Of a DNA stretch of 64,000 bases, positions 42,456-53,845 are shown piece after piece. The position numbers were made by a program, and so were the translations under genes. Where the stretch lies: positions 37,237,287 through 37,301,286 of the forward strand of contig NC_091121.1 of assembly GCF_040183065.1 (NCBI RefSeq). The letters run 5' to 3'. This stretch comes from Periplaneta americana (Eukaryota > Arthropoda > Insecta > Blattodea > Blattidae). How positions within the stretch are numbered: the stretch's first letter is position 1; every line of letters begins with the position of its first letter. A model generated the notes under the pieces. That model did not search any database. It was not told the origin of the DNA and was given only the letters and a program-made list of their open reading frames with translations.

Positions 42456-43136
42456 TCTATACTAATAATAAATCTGTAGCCGAAATTTTTCTGGTAATTT
42501 TCGATTTTCCAAAAATAATTGGTCCTAACATATATAATTAACCACCCTGAAACCGAAAATCGCTTTTTTGACATTTTTGTTTGTCTGTCTGTCTGTCTGT
42601 ATGTTTGTTACCTTTTCACGCGATAATGGCTGAACGGATTTAGATGAAAATTGGAACATAAATTAAGTTCGTTCTAACTTAGATTTTAGGCTATATGGCA
42701 TTCAAAATACATTATTTAAAAGGAGGGTTATAAGGGGGCCTGAATTAAATAAATCGAAATATCTCGCTTATTATTGATTTTTGTGAAAAATCTTACATAG
42801 CAAACGTTTCTTTAAAAGTAATTTGCGATAAGTTTTATTCCTTGAAAATTTTTGATAGGACTGATATTTAATGAGATAAATGAGTTTTAAAATTAAAATA
42901 ACTGCCATCTAAGGCCGTGTAATGAATTAAAAAACAAATGACTTCGTCTATAAGGGACCTTGGACAGCAACAATCGAAAGCTATGAAAGATAGCCTACAG
43001 AGAATGTTTCTGTGTTTGTATGAAGTAATATCGGAAGCTAAATTAACCGATTTGTATAATTAATTATTATTTCACCATTGGAAAGTGTAGTTTCTCTAGA
43101 TGGACACAATGTTATAATATTATTACAGTAACTTCT

Positions 43137-43192
43137 GATATAATATAATATAATATAATATAATATAATATAATATAATATAATATAATATA
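43137..43192. repeat. (TAATA)n microsatellite in Helitron
   Basis: About 11 pentamer units. The equivalent position in the second Helitron (62880-63000) has a longer tract of the complementary unit. Confidence 0.95.
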
Positions 43193-43235
43193 TGTAATGT
43201 AATATTATATAATATAATTTAAGTTATTTGAAGGG

Positions 43236-43405
43236 TTCAGAACAATAGCGGGCCAAACGCCATTTACTGAATACGTAGAAAACAAGGGTTAAAATTAAGT
43301 TATTACCATAATTCAATGGAAACCTATAACAAGTAAAATAAAATATACACATTAAATCTACATGATGTCAATCTTCATTAAACTATGGTTGCATGTAATA
43401 AAAAT
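43236..43405 (+). mobile_element. Internally deleted copy of the 25953 TIR element inside the Helitron
   Basis: GAAGGGTTCAGAACAATAGC then GGGCCAAACGCCATTTACTG and AAACAAGGGTTAAAATTAAG match the left end of the 25953 element; TGTCAATCTTCATTAAACTA matches its right-end region (27207). The middle, about 1.1 kb, is absent. Confidence 0.65.
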
Positions 43406-43627
43406 TAAGAGACAGGTAAAAGGAATTGTCATTGCACCAAATGAGTGTCTCTGGACCAAAATGATCGCATTTTAATTATTTGGATGCAATTTAAATTAAG
43501 TAACATATTAAACGATTTATCCTTCTATCAAACACGAATGTTCCCTGGATCAAACGTCCTATTTTAATTATGTAATTACTTTATATTTATTTCTAACGTG
43601 TGCAGCGGAGCGCACGGATACGGCTAG

Positions 43628-43678
<51 letters not shown>

Positions 43679-43681
43679 ATG
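43628..43681. repeat. (AAAT)n microsatellite, right of Helitron
   Basis: Continues the (AAAT)n of 42366 in register across the Helitron. Confidence 0.97.
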
Positions 43682-45299
43682 CACAGATATGCAGTTAGAA
43701 TAATCTTGGCAGCGATATGGAATTCTGTGGAGAAAGGCTTGACTTCTACTAAGTTATTCCCTACAAACTAACAAGCACTCCGATTCCCATTGTTTATGGA
43801 GAGAAAAGTAAGCGAGACGGAAGGAAATACTGTACAACAAAACTAATAATGCTTGTTTAGTGACGATGGTTTTATCTCAAGCGTGAAGAGCATTACTACA
43901 TGCAAAGCAGTTTGAACATCATTTCTGCTGCCAACCCATTCCAGCCGCAGCCTTCCCTTGGATTTCAATTCAACATAGAGTGAGCAATATGCTACTGTAG
44001 CCATGGTTACGTTTACATAGTGGTTTTCAAGTACCTCTCTGTGATGTTATGAGTCCAGAGCTCTGTTTAATTATTAGAACAGAGCTGCCATCTATGATAA
44101 ATCAGGCGCAATTTTTTTAACTAACAATATGCATTAAGTTTTTAAATCAGTATTAATATAACAATATCAAAAACAGATATACATACGTATATACGAGTCT
44201 GTGTAACATGTGGAATTCTCGACGAATTAATTTCACTAATTAACTCTTTGTGACGTAACGCGGTCCCTTCCTCCCTCTCCCACCACCGTGCCCGTCTCTG
44301 CCCCCTTCCCCTCTTCTACTCGTGACCACAGCTCAATTTCCGGAAATTAAACATTGATGAGGAACGTTTATTGAAACAAAGAAGAGGGTAGGGTGAGGCA
44401 ACCCGTGGAATTTTGCTTTGTGAAACAGCGCTTCTATGCCCATTCTGTTTCCATACGACTACTGGCATGAGGTTGGTCGGTCGGTGGGTTGGTTGGTTAG
44501 GTAGTAGGGGCGGTTTGTAAAAGGGTGAGAGGAGGTTGGTTTGAAGCTTTTGTTTCCAACGACGGGATACTAATCCAATTAATTTTCCAGGGACCCCAAA
44601 GTGATCCCCTTCTATGATTAGTTTAATTCTTGTTAGTATTATTATTATACTGTACCTATGTTCGGTCGGTACATGTGGTTCAGTTGGCAAGCCTGTAACC
44701 AACTCTTGTGGTATTCATACAGTACCCAAGAACATCCTCACCGGAGGGCAACGTTTCGACCGCATAACGAGGTAAGTAACGTTAGACGTCAGCAATTGAA
44801 CTTTACTTGAAGCCGCAGTGGGTACTTCTCATTCATAAAATTAATGACCGCAGCTTAAGCCATTGATCGCAGCTGAAGTTTATCGAATATTGACGTCTAC
44901 AGCTCCGAAATCAACGGGCACGAAATCTCATTAGTTTCTGTCCATTAGAGACCCATATTCTTTAATTGCCTAGATTCAAACGTCCACGTCTGTTAAACCA
45001 TGTAACTAATCCTGATCGTGGTCAGTGAAGTTCTTATGGAAATACAAAGTTTCTAATGCCAAAATCGCTGTTACAGCCACCACAAGCCGTTCTGTGAGTT
45101 TATCTTGAAAGGCCTTCACTAAAAATAACGACTAATTTAAAACAGGCCTATATAATGAAGCCCACGTAGCACGTACGGTATTTCCCGTACTAATTAAACA
45201 CAAATATTTTGACAAGATCATATTTTGATATTTTATATTTATTTATACTGTAAAAAATAAATTAAAAAAAAATAAATAAAAAACCGAATTGAACAAAGT
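43682..45299. other. No recognisable gene
   Basis: 1.6 kb without a recognised family. 44255-44330 is C-rich (CCTTCCTCCCTCTCCCACCA) and 44460-44520 has GGTTGGT runs. Confidence 0.45.
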
Positions 45300-46905
45300 A
45301 AAAAAATTATAACATGTTTAAATTCTAGATGTTGGGATAAACGTCTTTACAAGGATACCAAAAAATATATTGGCAAAATGTTAGTTGAATCTGTATTAAA
45401 CTACGGAAGTGAAATATGGGTAACGAATGCATATTATACAGGGACATCATTTTATTTTTACTAACATTTCTAATATTAACCTGGCTATACCTTTGGATCA
45501 ACGATTAAGAACCGGAAACACCGTTTGCTATCCCCTTCCACAACTGGCGTTCGATGATACTGGCGTAATATACAAACAAATCACTTTACTACGCATAGAA
45601 GGGAAGAAAAATAGTTCATCCATTTACGTAAACTAGGAAATATAGCAATTTCGAGTTTGATAATTTTCATTAGGTTTTTGTTTAATAAAAATACAGTACA
45701 GTATTAACAATAACTGTTTTTACTCACGAACTGAGCTGTCCATGCGGACGTATTCATTATGCAGTGTATATTATACTGTCTACAGCACATTAGCGTACAC
45801 TATAGGGAATGAATTTAAATTGAAAATAATCATAATATGGATATTCAAACACATTTTTGAAAATAGTGGCCGTTCATTTCGATACAGGCTTCAGTTCTAA
45901 TGTGCATATTATCGCACTATAGACTATTGTACGTAATTCAAATTACCAGGTTCGTACTTCGTATCAGTAACTCATGTTGAAATAATTCTGTACCTACTCC
46001 ATAAAGGAGACCTTACGTACTGTAAATTGAATCTTCACTTCTACCCGATCTAAAAAGATAAAATTATTCAGATATGCTATCTACTGTCCGTCCAAGTGGT
46101 TACGTAGCAGTGTCGTAGAAAGGGAGGAAATCACGTGACAGTTAATTACTTAACGAGGCCCCTTTTATTTAAGTTATTTTAAACAATTGTATGGGTATAA
46201 TATTACGTAGATGTCCAATTCCTATCAGAAATTAATGTTCTCAGAAAAGAGCTAAGACATCCCAGCCACTAACATTTACAGAGAGGCGAATAGAAGCAGG
46301 TGGGGGAAACCGGGATGCGACGTAGGCAAATGGAAAATAATGCAATATTGAAAGCTCTTTCGTCACTGGAAAACGCGAACATATTTTTGGAACGTACTGT
46401 TTACTATGACCGTAAGACTATTATGACTGTATATGCGGTCTTGGATCTGTGTGGAGGACGATTGAACTTCATTAGTAGAAGGGGTGGAAGTGAAGTACAC
46501 TCAAAAACTCAGGTACAACAAAATTTGAAGTAAAAATAAAATGATGTCCCTGTAGAAAAAGAATTTTGACCGTAAAAATGGATTATTTGAGACGAAGTGC
46601 TAGAGTCTCCCGCTTGGACACATTAAAAATTAAGAAATTAGGCATAGAATGAATGCTGAAGAGAGAGTGTTAAATATAATGGAAAATAAGAGTTTGAAGT
46701 GGTTTGGTCATCTGATAAGAATGGGCGAAGATAGATGGCCTAAACAAATTTACCAGTGGAAACCTCCAGGAAGAAGAGGAAGAGGTAGACCAAAAACAAC
46801 TTGGGACAACGAAGTAATGGAGGTCATGCACAAGAGGGGGTTGAGGACTGAAGACGCACAAGACAGAAGGCTTTGGAGGATTGGCACAGGAAGACGCCAG
46901 TAACT
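45300..46905 (+). mobile_element. LINE B (RTE-like) copy 2, interrupted by Tc1-like element
   Basis: 45310-45438: CWDKRLYKDTKKYIGKMLVE then SVLNYGSEIWVTNAYY. After the insert, 46555-46902: RKRILTVKMDYLRRSARVSR, LDTLKIKKLG, MNAEERVLNIMENKSLKWFG, HLIRMGEDRWPKQIYQWKPP, GRRGRGRPKTTWDNEVMEVM and DRRLWRIGTGRRQ*. This is the post-RT C-terminus; one stop only in the last 85 codons. Removing the insert and one TA brings the two halves together at AYY/RKRI. Confidence 0.87.
45439..46552 (-). mobile_element. Tc1/mariner-like element, copy d, inserted in LINE B
   Basis: CAGGGACATCATTTTATTTT to AAAATGATGTCCCTG, 1114 bp, TA on both sides (45437-45438, 46553-46554). On the minus strand near 46390 it reads MFAFSSDERAFNIA, the family's N-terminal motif. 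The + strand frame with LSSLENANIFLERTVYY is a shadow of this. Confidence 0.88.
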
Positions 46906-47389
46906 GTAGAATCCTGAATATATATGTACCGGTATATATTTATACCGTACTAAATTACATCTAGATATTTAAAGAAATCAGGAACAGTTTTATGGGAAAA
47001 TCTCGTATTCGGATGTATTTCCAGTTACATACAAGAAATAGAGAAAAAATAAAAAAGACAACAATTTATAGATAGAATCAATTTAAATATAATTTTGTAA
47101 GCAGATATTTAAAGTTTTGTTAGGAAAAAGCCTATATCGCATAGTTACAATTTTGTACGGCTTAACAAAAGTATGCTTGTAAATTGAATTAATCTCTTTA
47201 CCATGTATTGTATATTTTTGTATAGTTTGGCTGGCATGATATGTATTATCAATTTTGTATATCTCAACTGATTGAATTGTTTTTGCTTTTAAATTGAATT
47301 AACTTACATCCTATGTATTATATTTTATAGCTCAACTGATGAATAATTGTGTAGGTTTGTAAATTTAATAATCTGATTGTTTTGTACTA
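46906..47389. other. AT-rich, probable 3' UTR or unrecognised repeat
   Basis: Contains two diverged copies of ATCTCAACTGATTGAATTG / AGCTCAACTGATGAATAATT (47262, 47330). Its last 31 bases recur at 54700. Confidence 0.45.
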
Positions 47390-47391
47390 TA

Positions 47392-48112
47392 CAGGATGTT
47401 TCCGAGGTGGTGTTACAAACTTTCAGGGATGATGGTGAAGGACACATGTATCAATTTGAGATAAGGAACCCTGGTCCGGAAATGACTGAGTCGAAAGTTA
47501 TAATCAAAAATAGTTGTGTGGAAATGAAATTGTAATTTGGCACCACGTGCCCTCCTTCCCTTAACTTTTGGAACAGTCGTGGAAAAATGATTTGGGCCGG
47601 ATGTCTCCTACATGGGTACTTACCCCGATACAATCTGTGAGCTTGTCTATTGTTCCCATTGGCTCATCCGTATTCGAAAATCAGGTCTGCATATTCCGCT
47701 CTCGTGTACTCCTATATTTCAATAGGACTGATCGACTGGACACTGCAACTTGTACACATACACTGCTGTCTACAGACGTGCATATCAGGACCGACCATGT
47801 CCGTTACACATTACGCTATCTGCATTATTTAGTGTAGTTTCCTGTCCCCACCCCTCAGACAGCGCATTGAATGGAATATTGTAAGTAGACAATGTAAACA
47901 ACGTCAGATGAATACAGTATGTGTAAGATGTACAGATAAATACACATAAATAAGGTGTACAGAGGAATAAAATTATTTCATTTTCACTGAACTATTTTTG
48001 CTTCCAACTTTCGACTCGGTCATTTCCGGACCAGGGTTCCTTATCTCAAATTGATACATGTGCCCTTCGACATCAATCTGAAAGTTTGTAACACCACCTC
48101 GGAAACACCCTG
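47392..48112. mobile_element. TA-flanked element with ~145-bp terminal inverted repeats
   Basis: CAGGATGTTTCCGAGGTGGT and, reverse-complemented at the right, CAGGGTGTTTCCGAGGTGGT; the arms continue as AAGGAACCCTGGTCCGGAAA and TGACTGAGTCGAAAGTT for about 145 bp on each side. TA on both sides (47390-47391, 48113-48114). Central 430 bp without recognisable transposase. Mariner-type MITE with long TIRs. Confidence 0.87.
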
Positions 48113-48127
48113 TATACTTTTAGTAGA

Positions 48128-48395
48128 GCCACCAACATAGCTCAGTCGGTAGACTCGCTGGCCTGCTGATCCGGAGCTGCATTGCGATGGATCCCCGTTT
48201 GGTCTGATTGCCTGATTGGTTTTTTTCCGAGGTTTCCCCTAGCCGTGGGGCGAATGCCGGGTGGTCTAAGGCGAGTCCTCGGCTTCACCTCACTTCACCT
48301 CGCCAAAAAATTGTAATCTTGTAAAATTTTGACTTGTTCCACATCTTGAAGCTTCAATGCTAATGGAAGATCTATGGAATATAATAAATGAAATT
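48128..48395 (+). mobile_element. tRNA-derived SINE (type 4) with LINE E-like tail
   Basis: Head GCCACCAACATAGCTCAGTC, GGTAGACTCGCTGGCCTGCT (A-box area); a B-box is decayed (GGATCCCCG). Body TTTTTTTCCGAGGTTTCCCC, GAATGCCGGGTGGTCTAAGG, AGTCCTCGGCTTCACCTC. The 3' end is TTTTGACTTGTTCCACATCT ... ATCTATGGAATATAATAAAT, matching the 3' end of LINE E (9940, 50175). Degraded copies at 34790 (-) and 49085 (-), head only at 55824. Confidence 0.82.
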
Positions 48396-49084
48396 TAAAA
48401 AAAAGCGAGATAGTGGAAGTCTTGAGCTAATTGAGGGTTACTCGAGCATTGAGCGTATTCCGAATCTCACCGGGGAGCAATCCTATGGCATCACGGTGTT
48501 CCGAATTCCACCGATGACGTCATTGATGCTCCACCGGTGTCGCACCGGTGCCATCAACTTGCAGAGGTGGTGGCAGTCTCCATCAGTGAATCTGACTGGT
48601 TCTTGTATAGGGCGGGAATTAGCAGACGAATAACATCGTGCACTGTTGTGTCATGGCGGTGTGTTCTGCTTTAGTTCTGCTGTATTGTTTGTAATGAGCA
48701 CAACGTAAAAACAATATGTTAATGGCTTATGAGCGAACATGTCAACGGACCAGTTATTACTACTGGTTCAAGAAATAAATTGTTTATGCTATCTTTTCTT
48801 TGAACGAGATGGGAGTACGAAAATTTCGCAACATTTTGCTAGCGTAGCACAGACAACAACTTGTACAGTCGCCATGACAGCATCGATCCTTCCAGCAGTT
48901 TTGTTCCTTATTTCGCTGCAACGTGACGTCATTGATGCCACCGGAATACGCTGATTGTGCATGAAAGTTGATAGGTCTGTAATTTAACTGCAAACTGATG
49001 ACAACAAACTTACAGCAGGGACCTGGTTCCGATACTGCTCGTCCCTTGGCCTCACAATATAAGATAAATTGTATTATCTTCGAT
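48396..49084. other. No recognised gene; GACGTCATTGATGC twice
   Basis: CCGATGACGTCATTGATGCT at 48512 and ACGTGACGTCATTGATGCCA at 48920 are direct repeats about 400 bp apart, each beside CCACCGG. No coding frame recognised. Confidence 0.35.
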
Positions 49085-49170
49085 GGAAATTGTAGGCCTA
49101 ATAGCGATATAGAATTAAGGCGAGAAGAGGCCAAGAATTCGCCATGGGATGAGCTGACATTCGTCTTAGA
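49085..49170 (-). mobile_element. SINE type 4 fragment
   Basis: GGCGAGAAGAGGCCAAGAAT then TCGCCATGGGATGAGCTGAC matches the minus-strand body of SINE type 4 (compare 34835-34875). Confidence 0.5.
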
Positions 49171-49195
49171 ATTTAGTATAAACTCGGAAAACATG

Positions 49196-50250
49196 ATCTT
49201 GCTCCTCTAATAAAAGATGTAGGTCATCCCATATTATTTGCAGATGACACAAATATAGTATTTACAACCAATAGCTCCAACACATTCCAATCTTCAACAG
49301 AGGAAATTCTCTTCAAAATATTTGACTGGTTCTCAGTCAATAAATTGGTATTAAATTGTAACAAATCTAACATAATTCAATTTAAATCCTGTCCAAATTC
49401 TACCTCGCAAATTTCTGACGCAACAATTAACAATAGATCCCTATTAGAAACAACTGCAACAACAACCAAATTTCTTGGCTTAAAAATCGATAATGTGTTA
49501 AATTGGAAAAATCATATTAAAGAAATTACCCCCAAACTAAATTCAGCTTGTTTTGCTATTAGATCTATGCAAAAGGTAATAATACAATATACTTTGCATT
49601 CTTTCACTCGGTAATGAGTTTTGGAATAATATTCTGGTGAAATTCCACAGATAGGAACAGTATACTTCTATTCCAAAAAAGAGTAATTCCTGTAGAATAA
49701 TAGTAGGTGCCAAATCTAGGGAATCATGTAGGACTATTTTGAAAAAACTACAAATAATGCCCATGACTTGTCAGTATATCTTTTCGTTAATAATCTTCCT
49801 CGTATGTAATCGTGAAAACTTTGCAAGTAATTCAACAGTTCATAGCATAAATACACGTCAAAAAAATGATTTTCATACTCCATCGGCAAGTCTATCGTGC
49901 TATCAAAAAGGAGTGCGTTATATGGCAGCAAAGAGTTTTAATAGCCTCTCTATCGATATAAAAAATGAAACTAAAAACATAGGATTATTTAGGGCCAAAT
50001 TAAAGAAATACCTAATTTCTCACGCCTTCTATTCTGTAGGTGAATTCATGACATTCAATAACATTTCATGAAATTGATACTAAAACTTTGAGTTGTACTA
50101 GTAGACTCTTCTGTATATATTTAATCTAGACTGTGACTATAAATTAAGACTTTATAATAGTATTAATTTTTTTTACTTGTTCCATATTCTAGCTGTAAAG
50201 CAATGTATGAATACCATGGAATGTTAATAAATACAATACAATACAAAAAA
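49196..50250 (+). mobile_element. LINE E (CR1/Jockey-like), best copy
   Basis: Begins at the catalytic region: PLIKDVGHPILFADDTNIVF (intact FADD), FDWFSVNKLVLNCNKSNIIQ, TTKFLGLKIDNVLNWKNHIK, EITPKLNSACFAIRSMQKV. After frameshifts it continues to TILKKLQIMPMTCQYIFSLI, STVHSINTRQKNDFHTPSAS, LSCYQKGVRYMAAKSFNSLS and FRAKLKKYLISHAFYSVGEF, stopping at 50071. A 3' UTR with ACTTGTTCCATATTCTAGC and an (AATAC)n tail follows. Same family as 9513-10005. Confidence 0.87.
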
Positions 50251-50252
50251 CA

Positions 50253-50365
50253 TCCCAACCGTATTATCATCGGAAGCGGGAATCGAACCAACAACTGAGT
50301 AGGCCTACAACTCCGGATCGGTAGCCAAGCACACCTATCTAATGACCCTCACCGGTGACTTTGAT
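50253..50365 (-). mobile_element. tRNA-like SINE head
   Basis: On the minus strand GGTGTGCTTGGCTACCGATC and GTTGGTTCGATTCCCGC carry A- and B-box patterns. A body is not recognised. Confidence 0.5.
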
Positions 50366-51689
50366 TTCTTGTGATTTTAGACACTGCACTGTCGTTCTGG
50401 GTTTCTGAATTGAAATCACATTATATTTTATAACGAGGTTTGAACAGAAAGAAAAAAAGCACTTCTCCTCACGATCAAATTGACGATAGATTTGTAGCTG
50501 CCATTATTCTACCATTTTGGACACACAGGCGAATACTATTAAAATAATAATTGTTTTCCGCATTAAATATTTAATTTCCATTTAAAACATCACAGAATTC
50601 TTAATAAAATCTTTGTAAGGGAAACAATAAAGCTATAACAATGTTTTCCAATTAATCCTTGTCATTATATCTACTTCACCTCGCAATTTATATGGCAGCT
50701 ACTTTTCAATTAACGTCCTCTATCTCTTATTTATTTTCATGAGTTCATATATTACTTTGGAAGCTTCATTTTCTCTCAGATTTTCAGGGGCTGTTCTCCT
50801 CTGCTTTATGTGTGCGTCATATTCTCTTTTCCCTGTTCTTCATCTATTTCTCCCCTTATACAGAAATCTCCCCCACTTTACAAAACCCTCGAATGCTTTT
50901 GAAATTTAATTCTCGGAAATGTCTTAGATTTTTCCACTTCTTTTCATATTCTCCCTCCTTTTCAAACTCCCTTTCTGTCGATTGTGCCTCTATACACTCT
51001 ATTTTCTTAGCATAATAGCCTTATTTTTTAATCCCACGCATCGGTCCCCTCAGACATCATATTTGAGATCTGGCCTTTCTTCCTGCAGTTTAGACCTCTA
51101 CGTAAAGGTCTTTCCATTTCCTCTGCTGAAATTAACTGCCTGCACTTGAAAGTGGCAAATAAAGATGACGTTTCATTTATTCTTCATTGTATGCGTTATA
51201 AACTGGAATATATTTCCGGTGAAAGTTTTCTGTGATCTGCTATAACTACTGAGATCAAGACCTATTCGCACGATCATTGTGCAAATGTTGGCTAACACGG
51301 CCAAGGAAGATTTTCCTGGGCTCTACTCATTCAGGTTTTATGAGACAAGAAGATTGATTCAATTTTTGACATATGGAATATCTATCCGATGTTGAGAAAC
51401 AACTTTCACAAACATCGAGAATCGATAGAGTAGACCAAAATAAACAAAAATATATAACGTATTGTTGTTTAGTACGAAGACAGGTCTGAGCCCCACAAGT
51501 GATAACAAAAAGCATCATTTATGATGGGATAGGGTGGAGTTCCTTTCTCCCGCCATTGCATACATCGCTGATTACCTACATGGTACACTAAACAGACTTC
51601 ACATGCATACAAACAATATTGTTTTTCCTCTGACACATATCGTCAAGTGAGATGTAAGCCAGGACCTGAATCACAGAATTACGTAACAT
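50366..51689. other. No recognisable gene
   Basis: 1.3 kb; pyrimidine-rich around 50780-51010 with short frames rich in Ser/Phe that resemble nothing I know. Confidence 0.45.
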
Positions 51690-51800
51690 TAATGAAGAAA
51701 AATTCGTTCCGGCACCGGAAATTGAACCCAAGACTCCAGTTTTGACGCGCTGAGTGTTTTTACCATCTCATCTATGCCGAGACCTGATCTACAGTACCGG
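51690..51800 (-). mobile_element. tRNA-like retroposon, second copy of the 29796 family
   Basis: GAAGAAAAATTCGTTCCGGC then ACCGGAAATTGAACCCAAGA, with GCCGAGACCTGATCTACAGT and ACCGGCC beyond, parallels 29800-29900 on both sides of the tRNA-like part. More diverged. Confidence 0.5.
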
Positions 51801-51981
51801 CCGAACTCTACTCCTTTGTATAGTCAACGGCCTACTGCTGCATTATATATATATACGTCATATATCTAGACGGTGGGCTTGGGATACCTTTACGGCGGCA
51901 TTTGGTTGATGCACAACGGAGCTTAGACATGTGACGTTACTCTCGTAGGTACATTCTGTTAAGAGCGCAAAATGACCTGTC

Positions 51982-52240
51982 GTCCACACCTGTGGAGTAA
52001 CGGTCAGCGCGTCTGGCCGCGAAACCAGGTGGCCCGGGTTCGAATCCCGGTCGGGGCAAGTTACCTGGTTGACGTTTTTTTTCCGGGGTTTTCACTCAAC
52101 CCAATACGAGCAACTGCTGCTTAACTTTCGGTGCTGGACCCCGGACTCATTTCACCGGCATTATCACTTTCATTTCATTGAGACGCTAAATAACCTGAGA
52201 TGTTGATAGAGCGTCATAAAATAACCCAATAAAATAAATA
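51982..52240 (+). mobile_element. tRNA-derived SINE (type 1), copy 3
   Basis: GTCCACACCTGTGGAGTAAC to GAGCGTCATAAAATAACCCA plus AAAT-rich tail; flanked by AAATGACCTGTC (51970-51981) and AAATAACCTGTC (52241-52252), one mismatch. Confidence 0.94.
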
Positions 52241-52252
52241 AAATAACCTGTC

Positions 52253-53160
52253 ACCCGTCCCGTTGCGCGCTGTAAGAACCGAGCCTAAGCCAGCAGAGTC
52301 ATAATGTACAGTTGTCTGACGTTGGTGTCGAGGTTGTTTGTCACAGTGTTTACGTGTACAGCAAAGCGTCTCGTTTAGGCACATTGAAAACGTAAACAAA
52401 GTGCAGGTACCGTGTGGGAGAGGACGAGCCGTACGATAAACACGAGGGATGCACACGGTTTCAATTACAATTAATTATATTAATTATGTTAATTAACATT
52501 AATTGACATATTTTTCAAAAACACAAAATAAAAAAAAACACAAATTGCATAACATTATCATATACACATTTTAACAAACAAGGAATTGTGATGTTGAAAA
52601 TTCAATATAACAAATCAAATTTTGCTACTTAGTCTATATGATGATGTTTTCAAACATCAGTTGACGGTCATGAATTTCAGTCTCTATATGACTAACATAA
52701 TATCACCGTTTTCTTTACTGTACCTGAATAAATTGTACTTTGAGAAGGAATGGTTATTATGATTAGGAAATAGTGTTGTCACTTCAGACCAATAAACTAT
52801 AGTTTTGTTAATCTGGCCACAGAAGATGGTGATATTATATCTGTCATACAGAGAATGCAATTTATGACAGTAAAAAAATGCTGCTTGAAAGCAACATCAT
52901 AAAAGTAGCAAACTTTGATTTGTTATATTGAATTATTTCAACGTTACAATTCCTTGTTTGTTAAAATGTGTGTACGATAAAGTTATGCAATTTGTGTTCT
53001 TTTGTTTTGTGTGTTTTTGGAAAATAAAATTTCAATTAATGCTCCGCCATAAATGTTGTAACTAAAACCTTGTGCATCCCTCGTGTTTATCATACGGCTC
53101 GTCCTACCCCACACGTTACCTGCACTTTCTTTACGTTTTCACTGTGCCTAAACGAGACGC
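52253..53160. mobile_element. Foldback structure with hAT-like ORF start on each arm
   Basis: Inverted arms about 52330-52632 and 52905-53160: CAAGGAATTGTGATGTTGAA / TTCAACGTTACAATTCCTTG, AACACGAGGGATGCACA / TGTGCATCCCTCGTGTT, AGCGTCTCGTTTAGGCAC / GTGCCTAAACGAGACGC. The outer part of each arm reads outward as VPKRDALL, which recalls the MPKEKR start of the 2176 hAT element (family inference). The loop 52633-52904 is non-coding. The right arm is cut by the hAT element at 53168. Confidence 0.75.
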
Positions 53161-53167
53161 TCTACTG

Positions 53168-53780
53168 CAGCCGTGGCGAAAATGTGATTGTGCGCCGTGC
53201 CACTGTGTAACCTGCAACGTGCATAGCAGCTATGGAGGGAGGCGGACATCCGAAAGGGAAGTGAAAGAACTTTGTGACTTATTAACGGATTTCATTTTCC
53301 TTATGTCAAGCACTTAAATATAATTTTATACAGTATAAGGTTACAAACTAATGTTTAGTATGTGTAACGAAGAAAGAAGTGAACAAGAAAAAACAGGACA
53401 CATTATCACAACCTATTAACTGTCATCAGAATGTCTCTGCGACAGAGTTTCAAAATCAGGAATTATGTCACTTACTGCCAGTCGTAGTTGATTACGAAGG
53501 CATTTGTCTGTCAGTCGTGATCTAAATTTGGTTTTTACTATTTTCATTGTTGAAAATAATTTTTCACAAACGTAAGTTGTAGCGAACAAGGGAGCAAGTG
53601 AAAGAACGAAGCTTGGGGTATTTATTTTTTGGCAAAGATTTGAAAAGTTCAACATTTATCAAGTCCTTACATCTAGCTTTCATTTAACATCACAATGTAA
53701 ATCTGAGAGTTTAAATTGAAGATCTAACTGCATTATTCGTACATCTGCTGAAAAAGGATCGACATATAGAGATGATGATG

Positions 53781-53845
<65 letters not shown>

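Larger units (their letters stand above)
42456..43627 (+). mobile_element. Non-autonomous Helitron
   Basis: Starts TCTATACTAATAATAAATCT after an A, and ends with the hairpin CGTGTGC-AGCGGA-GCGCACGG followed by GATACGGCTAG and then T: the Helitron rules (5'-TC, a subterminal hairpin about 8-10 nt before CTAG/CTRR, insertion between A and T, no target duplication). Flanking AAAT units on both sides confirm exact ends. No Rep/helicase coding. Carries a TAATA microsatellite at 43137 and, at 43236-43405, a shrunken copy of the 25953 TIR element. A second copy on the minus strand begins at 62458. Confidence 0.9.

Noticed and set aside
42233..42574. 113-residue minus-strand frame with Leu-Phe-Ile-Tyr repeats
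   Set aside because: It runs through the (AAAT)n and (GAT)n microsatellites.
46300..46533. Plus-strand frame with LSSLENANIFLE, also at 20773-20958 on the minus strand
   Set aside because: Repeated only because both are shadows of the Tc1-like transposase N-terminus read on the opposite strand.
50812..51015. 67-residue frame starting MRHILFSLFFIYF, signal-peptide-like
   Set aside because: Pyrimidine-rich DNA yields Phe/Leu/Ser codons; no downstream domain or second supporting feature.
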